Shown here: positions 1 to 10,215 of the stretch, one piece after another
Numbering within the stretch: the first letter of the stretch is position 1
Layout of the letters: each line of letters opens with the position of its first letter
NCBI GenBank assembly: GCA_034359265.1
Contig: CP136892.1
Location: forward strand, 88,466,001-88,530,000
Direction: 5' to 3'
DNA length: 64,000 bases
Origin: Canna indica
Lineage: Eukaryota > Streptophyta > Magnoliopsida > Zingiberales > Cannaceae
Notes under the pieces: generated by a model
Databases searched by the model: none
The model's input: the letters and a program-made list of their open reading frames with translations, nothing else
What the model was told of the DNA's origin: nothing
Position numbers and translations under genes: made by a program

Positions 1-438
1 CAAGTTGAGCCTTGCTAAGCCCAGCCGAGCCGAGCCAAGCCAAGCCAAGCCAAGCCAAGCCAAGCCTAGCCTAGCCAAGCCAAGCCAAGCCCAGCCAAGC
101 CGAGCCGTGTCAAGCCAAGCCTATCCTAGCCAACCCCACATCATGCGTAGAATTTTTTTCGAACTCAATTGAATTCCGTTTTCATTTCTGTCAGATTTTT
201 TGCAAGCATGGATTAGCTTTGCTAGGCCAGTCTCGGCTTGGATAGCCAAGCCTAGCCAAGCTTGATGTGAGCTTGTCTTGGCACGGCTAGGCTTGGCTCA
301 TCTCGGCTTGGCTTGGTTGGGGTTGGCTGGGGTTGGCTCAGCTTGGCTTGGCTCACATCAAGCTTGGCTAGGCTTGCAAACGGCTCAGCTTGGCTGGGCT
401 TAGCAAGGCTCAACTTGGCTCGACTTGGCTCGGCTCGG

Positions 439-767
439 CTCTGCTAGGCTAGGCTCAGGTCAGCTCAGTTTGGCTCGTCTCAACTAGGATAAGCAGTTGG
501 TTAGGTTAGTCGCGAACGGCTCAGCTTGGCTAGGCTCGACAAGACTCGGCCCATCTTAGCTTGGTTGAACTGAGCTTGGCTCGGTTTGGCACACTTAGCT
601 CAGCTCGAACCGGCTCGGACTTGTTTAAGCTCAACTTTGCTCATCTCGGCTCGGCTTAGCCTTTCTATTTGTTAAGCTACGCCGAGTCGTTCACGCCTAA
701 CCGAGCCAACTGCCTATCCTAGCCGAGATGAGCAAAGCTGAAGTTACTTGAGCCTAGCCTTGCAGAG
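439..767. repeat. Representative C module with long terminal inverted repeats
   Basis: The left end CTCTGCTAGGCTAGGCTCAG (439 onward) and the complement of the right end CTCTGCAAGGCTAGGCTCAA (767 backward) align without gaps for about 86 bp at roughly 80% identity. They end in GCGAACGGCTC and GTGAACGACTC. Outside these ends, inverted similarity continues about 40 bp through GAGCCGAGCCGAG and AAGCCCAGCC. The unique core (about 155 bp) contains GGTTTGGCACACTTAGCTC and CTATCTATTTGTTAAGC. Other copies follow the same plan. Confidence 0.85.
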
Positions 768-3700
768 CCGAGCCGAGTTGAGCCTAGTTGAGCCTAGCGA
801 AGCCCAACCAAGCCCAGCCAAGCCAAGTCAAGCCAAGAAAAGCCAATCCAAGCCAAGCAAAGCCAAGCCATGCCAAGCCAAGCCAAGCCCAGCCAAGCCA
901 AGCCGAGATGAGCCAAGCCGAGCCGTGCCAAGACAAGCTCAAATCAAGCTTGGCTAGGCTTGGCTATCTAAGCCGAGACTGGCCTAGCCAAGCCAATCCA
1001 TGCTTGCAAAAAATCTGACAGAAATGAAAACAGAATTCAATTGAGTTCGAAAAAAATTCTACGCATGATGTGAGGTTGGCTAGGATAGGCTTGGCTTGAC
1101 TTGGCTTGACACGACGCGGCTTGGCTCAGCTTGGCTGGGATTGGCTTGGCTTGGCTTGGCTTGGCTTGGCTTGGCTTGGCTTGGCTCGGATTGGCAGGGC
1201 TTAGCAAGGATCAACTTGGCTCGACTCGGCTTGGCTCGGCTCTGCTAGGCTAGGCTCAGGTCAGCTCAGTTTGGCTCGTCTCAGTTAGGATAAGCAGTTA
1301 GTTAGGTTAGGCGCGAACGGCTCCGCTTGGCTAGGCTCGACTAGACTCGCCCCATCTTAGCTTTGCTGAAATGAGCTTGGCTCAGTTTGGCACACTTACC
1401 TCAGCTCGAACCGGCTCGGACTTGATTAAGCTCAACTTCGCTCGTCTCGGCTCGGCTTAGCCTATCTATTTGTTAAGCTACGCCGAGTCGTTCACGCCTA
1501 ACCGAGCCAACTGCCTATCGTAGCCGAGATGAGCAAAGCTGAAGTGAGTTGAGACTAGCCTTGCAGAGTCGAGCCGAGTCGAGCCTAGTTGAACCCAGCC
1601 AAGCCCAGCCAAGCCAAGCCAATAAAAGCCAAACAAAGCCAAGCCAAGTTAAGCCAAGCCCATCCAAGCCAAGCCAAGCCAAGCTGAGCCAAGCCCAGCT
1701 GAGACTGGCCTAGCCAAGCCACATCAAGCTTGGCTAGGCTTGGCTATCCAAGCCGAGACTGGCCTAGCCAAGCCAATCCATGCTTGCAAAAAATCTGACA
1801 GAAATGAAAACGCAATTCAATTGAGTTTGAAAAAAATTCTAAGCATGATGTGAGGTTGGCTAGGATAGGCTTGGCTTGACTTGGCTTAGCACGGCTCGGC
1901 TCGGCTGAGCTTGGCTAGGCTTGGCTTGGCTTGGCTTAGCTTGGCTTGGCTTGGTTGATCTTGGCATAGATTGGCTAGGCTTGGTTGAGCTTGGCTTAGA
2001 TTGGCTAGGCTTGGTTGAGCTTGGCTTAGCTTGGCTTGGCTTGGTTGAGCTTGGCTTAGATTGACTCGGCTCTGCAAGGCTAGGCTCAAGTCACTTTAGC
2101 TTTGCTCATCTCGGCTAGGATAGGCAGTTGGCTCGGTTAGGCGTGAACGACTCAGCGTAGCTTAACAAATAGATAGGCTAAGCCAAGCCGAGATGAGCGA
2201 AGTTGAGCTTAATCAAGTCCGAGCCAGTTCGAGCTGAGCTAAGTGTGCCAAACCGAGCCAAGCTTGGCTTAGCTTGGCTTGGCTTGGCTTGGCTTGGCTT
2301 GTCAAGGCTCAACTTGGCTTGACTTGGTTCGGCTCTGCTAGGCTAGGCTCAGGTCAACTCAGTTTGGCTCATCTCAGCCTGGATAAACAGTTGGTTAGGT
2401 TAGGCGCTAACGGCTCGGCTTGGCTAGGCTCGACTAGACTCAGCCCGTCTTAGCTTGGCTGAACTGAGCTTGGCTCGGTTTGGCACACTTAACTCAGCTC
2501 GAACCGGCTCGGACTTGATTTAGCTCAACTTCGCTCGTCTCAGCTCACATCAAGCCGAGCCGTGCCAAGCCAAACTCACATCAAGCTTGGCTAGGCTTGG
2601 CTATCCAAGCCGAGACTGGCCTAGCCAAGCCAATTCATGCTTGCAAAAAATCTGACAGAAATGAAAACTGAATTCAATTGAGTTCGAAAAAAATTATACG
2701 CATGATGTGAGGTTGGCTAGGATAGGCTTGGCTTGACTTGGCTTGACACGACGCGGCTTGGCTCAGCTTGGCTGGGCTTGGCTAGGCTTGGCTTGGCTTG
2801 GCTTTGCTGAGCTTGCCTTAGCTTAGCTTGACTTGGCTTGGCTTGGCTTGGTTTGGCTTGGCTCGGCTTGGCAGGGCTTAGCAAGGCTCAACTTGGCTCG
2901 ACTCGGCTTGGCTCGGCTCTGCTAGGCTAGGCTCAGGTCAGCTTAGTTTGACTCGTCTCAGCTAGGATAAGCAATTAGTTAGGTTAGGCGCGAACGACTC
3001 GGCTTGGCTAGGCTCGACTAGACTCGCCCCATCTTAGCTTGGCTGAAATGAGCTTGGCTCGGTTTGGCACACTTAGCTCAGCTCAAACCGGCTCGGTCTT
3101 GAGTAAGCTCAACTTTGCTCGTCTCGGCTCGGCTTAGCCTATCTATTTGTTAAGCTACGCCGAGTCGTTCACGCCTAACCGAGCCAACTGCCTATCCTAG
3201 CCGAGATGAGCAAAGCTGAAGTGACTTGAGACTAGCCTTGCAGAGCCGAGCCGAGTCGAGCCTAGTTGAGCCCAGCCAAGCCCAGCCAAGCCAAGCCAAT
3301 AAAAGCCAAACAAAGCCAAGCAAAGCCAAGCCAAGCAAAGCCAAGCCCATCCAAGCCAAGCCAAGCCAAGCTGAGCCAAGCCCAGCCGAGACTGGCCTAG
3401 CCAAGCCACATCAAGCTTGGCTAGGCTTGGCTATCCAAGCCGAGACTGGCCTAGCCAAGCCAATCCATGCTTGCAAAAAATCTGACAGAAATGAAAACGG
3501 AATTCAATTGAGTTCGAAAAAAATTCTACGCATGATGTGAGGTTGGCTAGGATAGGCTTGGCTTGACTTGGCTTAGCACGGCTCAGCTTGGCTGAGCTTG
3601 GCTGGGCTTGGCTTGGCTTGGCTAGGCTTGGCTAGGCTTGGCTTGGCTTGGCTTAGCTTGGCTTGGCTTGGTTGAGCTTGACTTAGATTGACTCGGCTCT

Positions 3701-4137
3701 GCAAGGCTAGGCTCAAGTCACTTTAGCTTTGCTCATCTCGGCTAGGATAGGCAGTTGGCTCGGTTAGGTGTGAACGACTTGGAGTAGCTTAACAAATAGA
3801 TAGGCTAAGCCGAGCCGAGATGAGCGAAGTTGAGCTTAACCAAGTCCGAGCCGGTTCGAGCTGAGCTAAGTGTGCCAAACCGAGCCAAGCTCAGTTCAAC
3901 CAAGCTAAGACGGGCCGAGTCTTGTCGAGCCTAGCCAAGCCGAGCCGTTCGCGACTAACCTAACCAACTGCTTATCCTAGCTGAGATGAGCCAAACTGAG
4001 CTGACCTGAGCGTAGCCTAGCAGAGCCGAGCCGCGCCAAGTCGAGCCAAGTTGAGCCTTGCTAAGTCCAGCCAAGCCGAGCCAAGCCAAGCCAAGCCAAG
4101 CCAAGCTAAGCCAAGCCAAGCCAAGCCAAGCAAAAGC

Positions 4138-4308
4138 GAAGCCAAGCCAAGCCAAGCCAAGCCAAGCCAAGCCAAGCCAAGCCAAGCCAAGCCAAGCCAA
4201 GCCAAGCCAAGCCAAGCCAAGCCAAGCCAAGCCAAGCCAAGCCAAGCCAAGCCAAGCCAAGCCAAGCCAAGCCAAGCCAAGCCAAGCCAAGCCAAGCCAA
4301 GCCAAGCC
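4138..4308. repeat. Longest near-pure GCCAA tract
   Basis: About 33 consecutive copies of the pentamer run almost without a substitution. This makes it the most homogeneous tract in the window. Elsewhere pentamer runs are interrupted by GCCGAG, GCCCAG, GCTGAG or GCCTAG variants. It probably reflects recent slippage or unequal exchange, which is inference. Confidence 0.9.
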
Positions 4309-4366
4309 TAGCCAAGCCAAGCCAAGCCGTGTCAAGCCAAGTCAAGCCAAGCCTATCCTAGCCAAC

Positions 4367-4502
4367 CTCACATCATGCGTAGAATTTTTTTCGAACTCAA
4401 TTGAATTCTGTTTTCATTTCTGTCAGATTTTTTGCAAGCATGAATTGGCTTTGCTAGGGCAGTCTAGGCTTGGATAGCCAAGCCTAGCCAACTTGATGTG
4501 AG
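4367..4502. repeat. Representative A module
   Basis: Edges are CTCACATCA and TGATGTGAG, an exact 9-bp inverted pair. The core is AT-rich: a T7 run, GAACTCAATTGAATTC (a near-palindrome around CAATTG), TTTTCATTTCTGTCAG and a T6 run ending GCAAGCATG. One flank reads CCTATCCTAGCCAAC and the other AAGCCTAGCCAA. Outside, GAGCCGTG(T/C)CAAGCC occurs inverted on both sides. Nothing in it codes for protein. Confidence 0.85.
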
Positions 4503-4795
4503 CTTGGCTTGGCACGGCTCGGCTTGGCTCATCTCGGCTTGGCTTGGCTGGGCTTGGCTGGGCTTGGCTTAGCTTGGCTTGGCTTGGCTTGGCTTGGCTT
4601 GGCTTGTCGCCTAACCTAACCAACTACTTATCCTAGCTGAGAGGAGCCAAACTGAGCTGACCTGAGCCTAGCCTAGCAGAGTCGAGCCGAGCCGACTCGA
4701 GCCAAGTTGAGTCTTGCTAAGCCCAGCCAAGCCGAGCCATGTCAAGCCAAGCCAAGCCAAGCCAAGCTGAGCCAAGCCAAGCCAAGCCGTGTGAA

Positions 4796-5158
4796 GCCCT
4801 CGTGGCCGCTGCGTGCGACTTCCGCACGCGATCAGCCCGCGCGAGGTACGATGCAGCCACCTCTTCCTCTTCCCCTTGTCTTCGTCGTCCGATTCGTCGG
4901 AGATAATCAACGGAAATGAAGCAACGGAGAGGATGAGATATCCTACCTCGATCCCGCGACTCCGGCGACGACGAGCTCCACCGGCGACTCCTCCTCGACC
5001 TCCTCCCTACGCGCACAGGCACCCTCTCTTCCTCCTCTTCTTCTCTACCTCTCCTCACACATCCCCTCTTTTAAAACCCCTCAGCATCACCTCTCCCTCA
5101 CTGCCACCTTCCACTGCTACAATAATTTTTTATTTTTTATTTTTATCCGGATATAACA
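4796..5158 (-). other. GC-rich gene-like insert inside the array
   Basis: This is the only clear non-repeat island in the left array besides the MITE. The composition is unlike its surroundings: GC-rich with TCC/CTC-rich stretches, then an AT-rich end. On the minus strand a frame from about 5058 reads a Glu/Arg-rich stretch and then an Arg/Ser-rich stretch. It ends at a good splice donor (GATCGAG|GTAGGA, last exon base 4947). A second acidic and basic stretch follows towards 4800. I do not recognise a family. It resembles a captured gene 5' end, such as leader plus first exon. It could equally be promoter DNA read on either strand. Array sequence resumes at about 5159. Confidence 0.4.
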
Positions 5159-5329
5159 TGCAGAACTGAGCCGAGTCGAGCCTAGTTCAGCCTAGCGAAG
5201 CCCAGCCAAGCCAAGCCAAGCCAAGCCAAGCCAAGCCAAGCCAAGCCAAGCCAAGCCAAGCCAAGCCAAGCTGAGCCAAGCCAAGCCAAGCCGAGCTGAG
5301 CCAACCCCAACCAAGCACAGCCGAGATGA
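5159..5329. repeat. Pentamer array, junction segment
   Basis: The array resumes with the outer flank of a C module (GAGTCGAGCCTAGTT-like) and then about 70 bp of near-pure GCCAA up to about 5275. The first copy of the 4.9-kb duplication follows. Confidence 0.85.
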
Positions 5330-8300
5330 GCCAAGCCGAGCCGTACCAAGCCAAACTCACATCAAGTTTGGCTAGGCTTGGCTATCCAAGCCGAGACTGG
5401 CCTAGCCAAGCCAATCCATGCTTGCAAAAAATCTAACAGAAATGAAAACGGAATTCGATTGAGTTCGAAGAAAATTCTACGCATGATGTGAGGTTGGCTA
5501 GGATAGGCTTGGCTTGACTTGGTTTGACACGGCTGGGCTTGGCTGGGCTTGGATAGGCTTGGCTTGACTTGGCTTGGCTTGGCTTGGCTTGGCTTGGCTT
5601 GGCTTATCAAGGCTCAACTTGGCTTGACTCGGTTCGGCTCTGCTAGGCTAGGCTCATGTCAGCTCAGTTTGGCTCGTCTAAGCCTGGATAAGCAGTTGGT
5701 TAGGTTAGGCGCTAACAGCTCGGCTTGGCTAGGCTCGACTAGACTCGGCCCGTCTTAGCTTGGCTGAACTGAGCTTGGCTCGGTTTGGCACACTTAACTC
5801 AGCTCGAACCGGCTCGGACTTGATTAAGCTCAACTTCGCTCGTCTCGGCTCACATCAAGCCGAGCCGTGCCAAGCCAAGCTCACATCAAGCTTGGCTAGG
5901 CTTGGCTATCCAAGCCGAGACTGGCCTAGCCAAGCCAATCCATGCTTGCAAAAAATCTAACAGAAATGAAAACTGATTTCAATTGAGTTCGAAAAAATTC
6001 TACGCATGATGTGAGGTTGGCTAGGATAGGCTTGGCTTGACTTGGCCTGACACGGCTCGGCTTGGCTGAGCTTGGCTTGGCTTTAATAGGCTTGGCTTGA
6101 CTTGGCTTGGCTTGGCTTGGCTGAGCTTGGCTTGGCTTGGCTTGGCTTGACTTGGCTTGGCTTGCTCGGCATGGTTTGGCTCGGCTTGGCTGGGCTTAGC
6201 AAGGCTCAACTTGGCTCGACTCGGATCGGCTCAGCTCGGCTCTGCTAAGCTAGGCTCAGGTCAGCTCAGTTTGACTCGTCTCAGCTAGGATAAGATGTTG
6301 GTTAGGTTAGGCGCGAACGACTCGACTTGGATAGGCTCGACTAGACTCGGCCCATCTTAGCTTGGCTGAACTGAGCTTGGCTCGGTTTGACACACTTATC
6401 TCAGCTCGAACCGGCTCGGATTTGATTAAGCTCAACTTCACTCCTCTTGGCTCGGCTTAACCTATCTATTTGTTAAGCTACGCCGAGTCATTCACGCATA
6501 ACCGAGCCAACTGCCTATCCTAGCCGAGATGAGTAAAGCTGAAGTGACTTGAGCCTAGCCTTGCAGAGCCGAGCTGAGTCGAGCCTAGTTGAGCCTAGCG
6601 AAGCCCAGCCAAGCCCAGCCAAGCCAAGCCAAGCCAAGTCAAGTCAAGCCAAGCCAAGCCAAGCTAAGCCAAGCCAAGCCAAGCCAAGCCAAGCCAAGCC
6701 AAGCCAAGCTGAGTCAAGCCCAGCCAAGCCAAGCTCAGCCAAGCCCAGCCAAGCCAAGCCGAGATGAGCCAAGCCGAGCCGTGCCAAGCCAAGCTCACAT
6801 CAAGCTTGGCTAGGCTTGGCTATCCAAGCCGAGACTGGCCTAGCCAAGCCAATCCATGCTTCCAAAAAATCTGACAGAAATGAAAACGGAATTCAATTGA
6901 GTTCGAAAAATATTCTACGCATGATGTGAGGTTGGCTAGGATAGGCTTGGCTTGACTTGGCTTAGCATGACTCGGCTTGGCTGAGCTTGGCTGGGCTTGG
7001 CTTGGCTTGGCTAGGCTTGGCTTGGCTTGGTTGAGCTTGGCTTAGATTGGCTAGGCTTGGTTGAGCTTGGCTTAGATTGGCTAGGCTTGGTTGAGCTTGG
7101 CTTAGCTTGGCTTGGCTCGGCTTGGTTGGGCTTAGCAAGGATCAACTTGGCTCGACTCGGCTCGGCTCGGCTCTGCTAGGCTAGGCTCAGGTCAGCTCAG
7201 TTTGGCTCGTCTCAGCTAGGATAAGCAGTTGGTTAGGTTAGGCACGAACGGCTCGGCTTGACTAGGCTCGACTAGACTCGGCCCGTCTTAGCTTGGCTCG
7301 GTTTGGCACACTTAGCTCAGCTCGAACCGGCTCGGACTTGATTAAGCTCAACTTCGCTCGTCTCGGCTCGGCTTAGCCTATCTATTTGTTAAGCTACGCC
7401 GAGTCGTTCACGCCAAACCGAGCCAACTGCCTATCCTAGCCGAGATGAGCCAAGCTGAAGTAACTTGAGCCTAGCCATGCAGAGCCGAGCCAAGCCGAGT
7501 CGAGCCTAGTTGAGCCTAGCGAAGCCCAGCCAAGCCCAGCCAAGCCAAGCAGAGCCGAGCCGAGCCAAGCCAAGACAAGCCAAGCCAAGCCAAACCTAGA
7601 AAAGCCAAGCCAAGCCAAGCCAAGCCAAGCCAAGCCAAGCCAATACAAGATAAGCCAAGCCCAGCCAAGCCAAGCTGAGCCAAGCCCAGCCAAGCCAATC
7701 CGAGATGTGCCAAGCCGAGTCGTGCCAAGCCAACCTCACATCAAGCTTGGCTAGGCTTGGCTATCCAAGCCGAGACTGGCCTAGCCAAGCGAATCAATGC
7801 TTGCAAAAAATCTGAAAGAAATGAAAACGGAATTGAATTTAGTTCGAAAAAAATTCTACGCATGATGTGAGGTTGGCAAGGATAGGCTTGGCTTGACTTG
7901 GCTTGACACGGATCGGCTTGGCTCAGCTTTGCTGGGCTTGGCTCTGCTTGGCTAGGCTTGGCTGAGCTTGGCTTGGCTTGGCTTGACTTGGCTTGGCTTG
8001 GCTTGGCTTGGCTTGGCTTGGCTTGGCTTAGCTTGGCTTGGCTTGGCTTGGCTTGGCTCGGATTGGCTGGGCTTAGCAATGCTCAACTTGGCTCGACTCG
8101 GATCGGCTCGGCTCTGCTAGGCTAGGCTCAGATCAGCTCAGTTTGGCTCGTCTCAGCTAGGATAAGCAGTTGGTTAAGTTAGGCGTGAACGGCTCGGCTT
8201 GGCTAGGCTCGGTTAGACTCGGCCCGTCTTAGCTTGGCTGAATTGAGCTTGGCTCGGTTTGGCACACTTAGCTCAGCTCGAACCGGCTCGGACTTGATTA

Positions 8301-10215
8301 AACTTAACTTCGCTCGTCTCGGCTCGGCTTAGCCTATCTATTTGTTAAGCTATGCCGAGTCGTTCACGCCTAACTGAGCCAACTGTCTATCCTAGCCGAG
8401 ATGAGCAAAGCTGAAGTGACACGGCTCGGCTTGGCTCAGCTTGGCTTGACTTGACTTGGCTTGGCTTGGCTTGGCTTGGCTTGGCTTGTCTTGGCTTTGC
8501 TTGGCTTGGCTTAGCTTGGCTTGGCTTAGCTTGGCTTAGCTTGGCTTGGCTTGGCTTGGCTTGGCTTGGCTTGGCTTGGCTTGGCTTGGCTGGGCTTAGC
8601 AAGGCTGAACTTGGCTCGACTAGGCTCTGCTAGGCTAGGCTCAGGTCAGCTCAATTTGGCTCGTTTGAGCCGTGCCAAGCCAAGCTCACATCAAGCTTGG
8701 CTAGGCTTGGCTATCCATGCCGAGACTGGCCTAGCCAAGCCAATCCATGCTTGCAAAAAATCTGATAGAAATGAAAACGGAATTCAAGTGAGTTCGAAAA
8801 AAATTCTACGCATGATGTGAGGTTGGCTAGGATAGGCTTGGCTTGACTTGGCTTGACACGGCTCTGCTTGGCTCAGCTTGGCTGGGCTTGGCTAGGCTTG
8901 GATTGACTTGGCTTGGCTAGACTTGGCTTGGCTTGACTTGGCTTGGCTTGGCTTGGCTTGGCTTGGCTTGGCTTGGCTTGGCTTGGCTTGGCTTGGCTTG
9001 GCTTGGCTTGGCTTGGTTAGGCTTGGCTTGGCTCGGCTTAGCAAGGCTCAACTTTGCTCGACTCGGCTCGGCTCTGCTACGCTAGGCTCAGGTCAGGTCA
9101 GTTTGGCTCGTCTCAGCCAGGATTACCAGTTGGTTAGGTTAGGCGCGAACGGCTCGACTTGGCTTGGCTCGACTAGACTCGGCCCGTCTTAGCTTGGCTG
9201 AACTGAGCTTGGCTCGGTTTGTCACACTTAGCTCAGCTCGAACCGGTTCGGACTTGATTAAGCGCAACTTCGTTCGTCTCGGCTCAGCTTAGCCTATCTA
9301 TTTGTTAAACTACGTCGAGTCGTTCACGCCTAACCGAGCCAACTGCCAATCCTAGCCGAGATGAGCAAGCTGAAGTGACTCGAGCCTACCCTTGCAGAGC
9401 CGAGCCGAGTCGAGCCTAGTTGAGCCTAGCGAAGCCCAGCCAAGCCCAGCCAAGCCAAGCTAAGCCAAGCCAAGCCAAACTGAGCCAAGCCCAGCCAAGC
9501 CCAGCCAAGCCGAGCCAAGCCCAGCCAAGCCAAGCCAAGCCAAGCTTGGCCAAGCCCAGCCAAGCCAAGCCGAGATGAGCCAAGCCGAGTCGTGCCAAGC
9601 CAAGCTCACACGAAGGTTGGCTCGGACTTGATTATGGTCAACTTCGCTCGTCTCGGCTCGGCTTAACCTATCTATTTGTTAAGCTACGCCGAGTCGTTCA
9701 CGCCTAACCAAGCCAACTGCCTATCCTAGCCGAGATGAGCAAAGCTGAAGTGACTTGAGCCTTGCCTTGCAGAGTCGAGCCGAGTCAAGCCTAGCGAAGC
9801 CCAGCCAAGCCAAGCCAAGCCAACCTGAGCCAAGCCAACCTTGACACGGCTCATCTTGGCTCAGCTTGGCTGGGCTTGGCTTGGCTTGGCTAGGCTTGAC
9901 TTGACTTGGCTTGGCTTGGCTTGGCTTGGCTTGGCTTGGCTTGACTCAGTTTGGCTGGGCTTTGAAAGGCTCAACTTGGTTCGACTCGGCTCGGCTCGGC
10001 TCTGCTAGGCTAGGCTCATGTCAGGTCAGTTTGGCTCGTCTCAGCTAGGATAAGCAGTTGGTTAGGTTAGGCTCGAACGTCTCGGCTTGGCTAGGCTCGA
10101 CTAGACTCGTCCCGTCCTAGCTTGGCTGAACTAAGCTTGGCTCGGTTTGGCACACTTAGGTCAGCTCGAATCGGCTCGGACTTGATTAAGCTCAACTTCG
10201 CTCATCTCGGCTCAC
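5330..10215. repeat. Higher-order array unit, copy 1 (about 4.9 kb)
   Basis: This is the first copy of a direct tandem duplication that carries the same ordered series of variant modules as 10216-15200. A modules lie at 5356-5492, 5880-6015, 6794-6930, 7735-7871 and 8685-8821, all in - orientation. A stub A edge near 9605 (CTCACACGAAGG) is fused to C-module sequence. Forward C cores lie near 6464, 7380, 8337, 9297 and 9671. Shared rare variants with copy 2 include a GATTTGAACC-free C core ending in GGATTTGATTAAG and the 9605 stub. Copy 1 lacks the A module that copy 2 has at 14706. Confidence 0.85.

Larger units (their letters stand above)
1..4795. repeat. Pentamer array with A and C modules, segment 1
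   Basis: This segment is GCCAA/TTGGC-type pentamer DNA with embedded modules. A modules lie at 136-271 (TTTTTTGC orientation, called +), 938-1074, 1719-1854, 2575-2711 and 3408-3541 (all -) and 4367-4502 (+). C modules, tracked by the core word CTATTTGTTA or its complement, lie forward near 665, 1465 and 3143 and reversed near 2166 and 3794. The first full C module spans about 439-767. At 2543 a C module is cut short and fused to an A-module edge. No gene is visible. Long open frames are by-products of the stop-free pentamer. Confidence 0.93.

Noticed and set aside
3955..4477. Long open frames of WLGLA or AKPSQ repeats, resembling silk-like, antifreeze-like or membrane proteins
   Set aside because: They arise from the stop-free pentamer in every frame on both strands. 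They have no consistent start, splice sites or codon bias.
9605..9720. A module fused to a C core, read as a new module type
   Set aside because: It is a truncated A edge joined to C by deletion. The same stub in the 4.9-kb duplicate at 14426 shows common descent rather than a distinct element.
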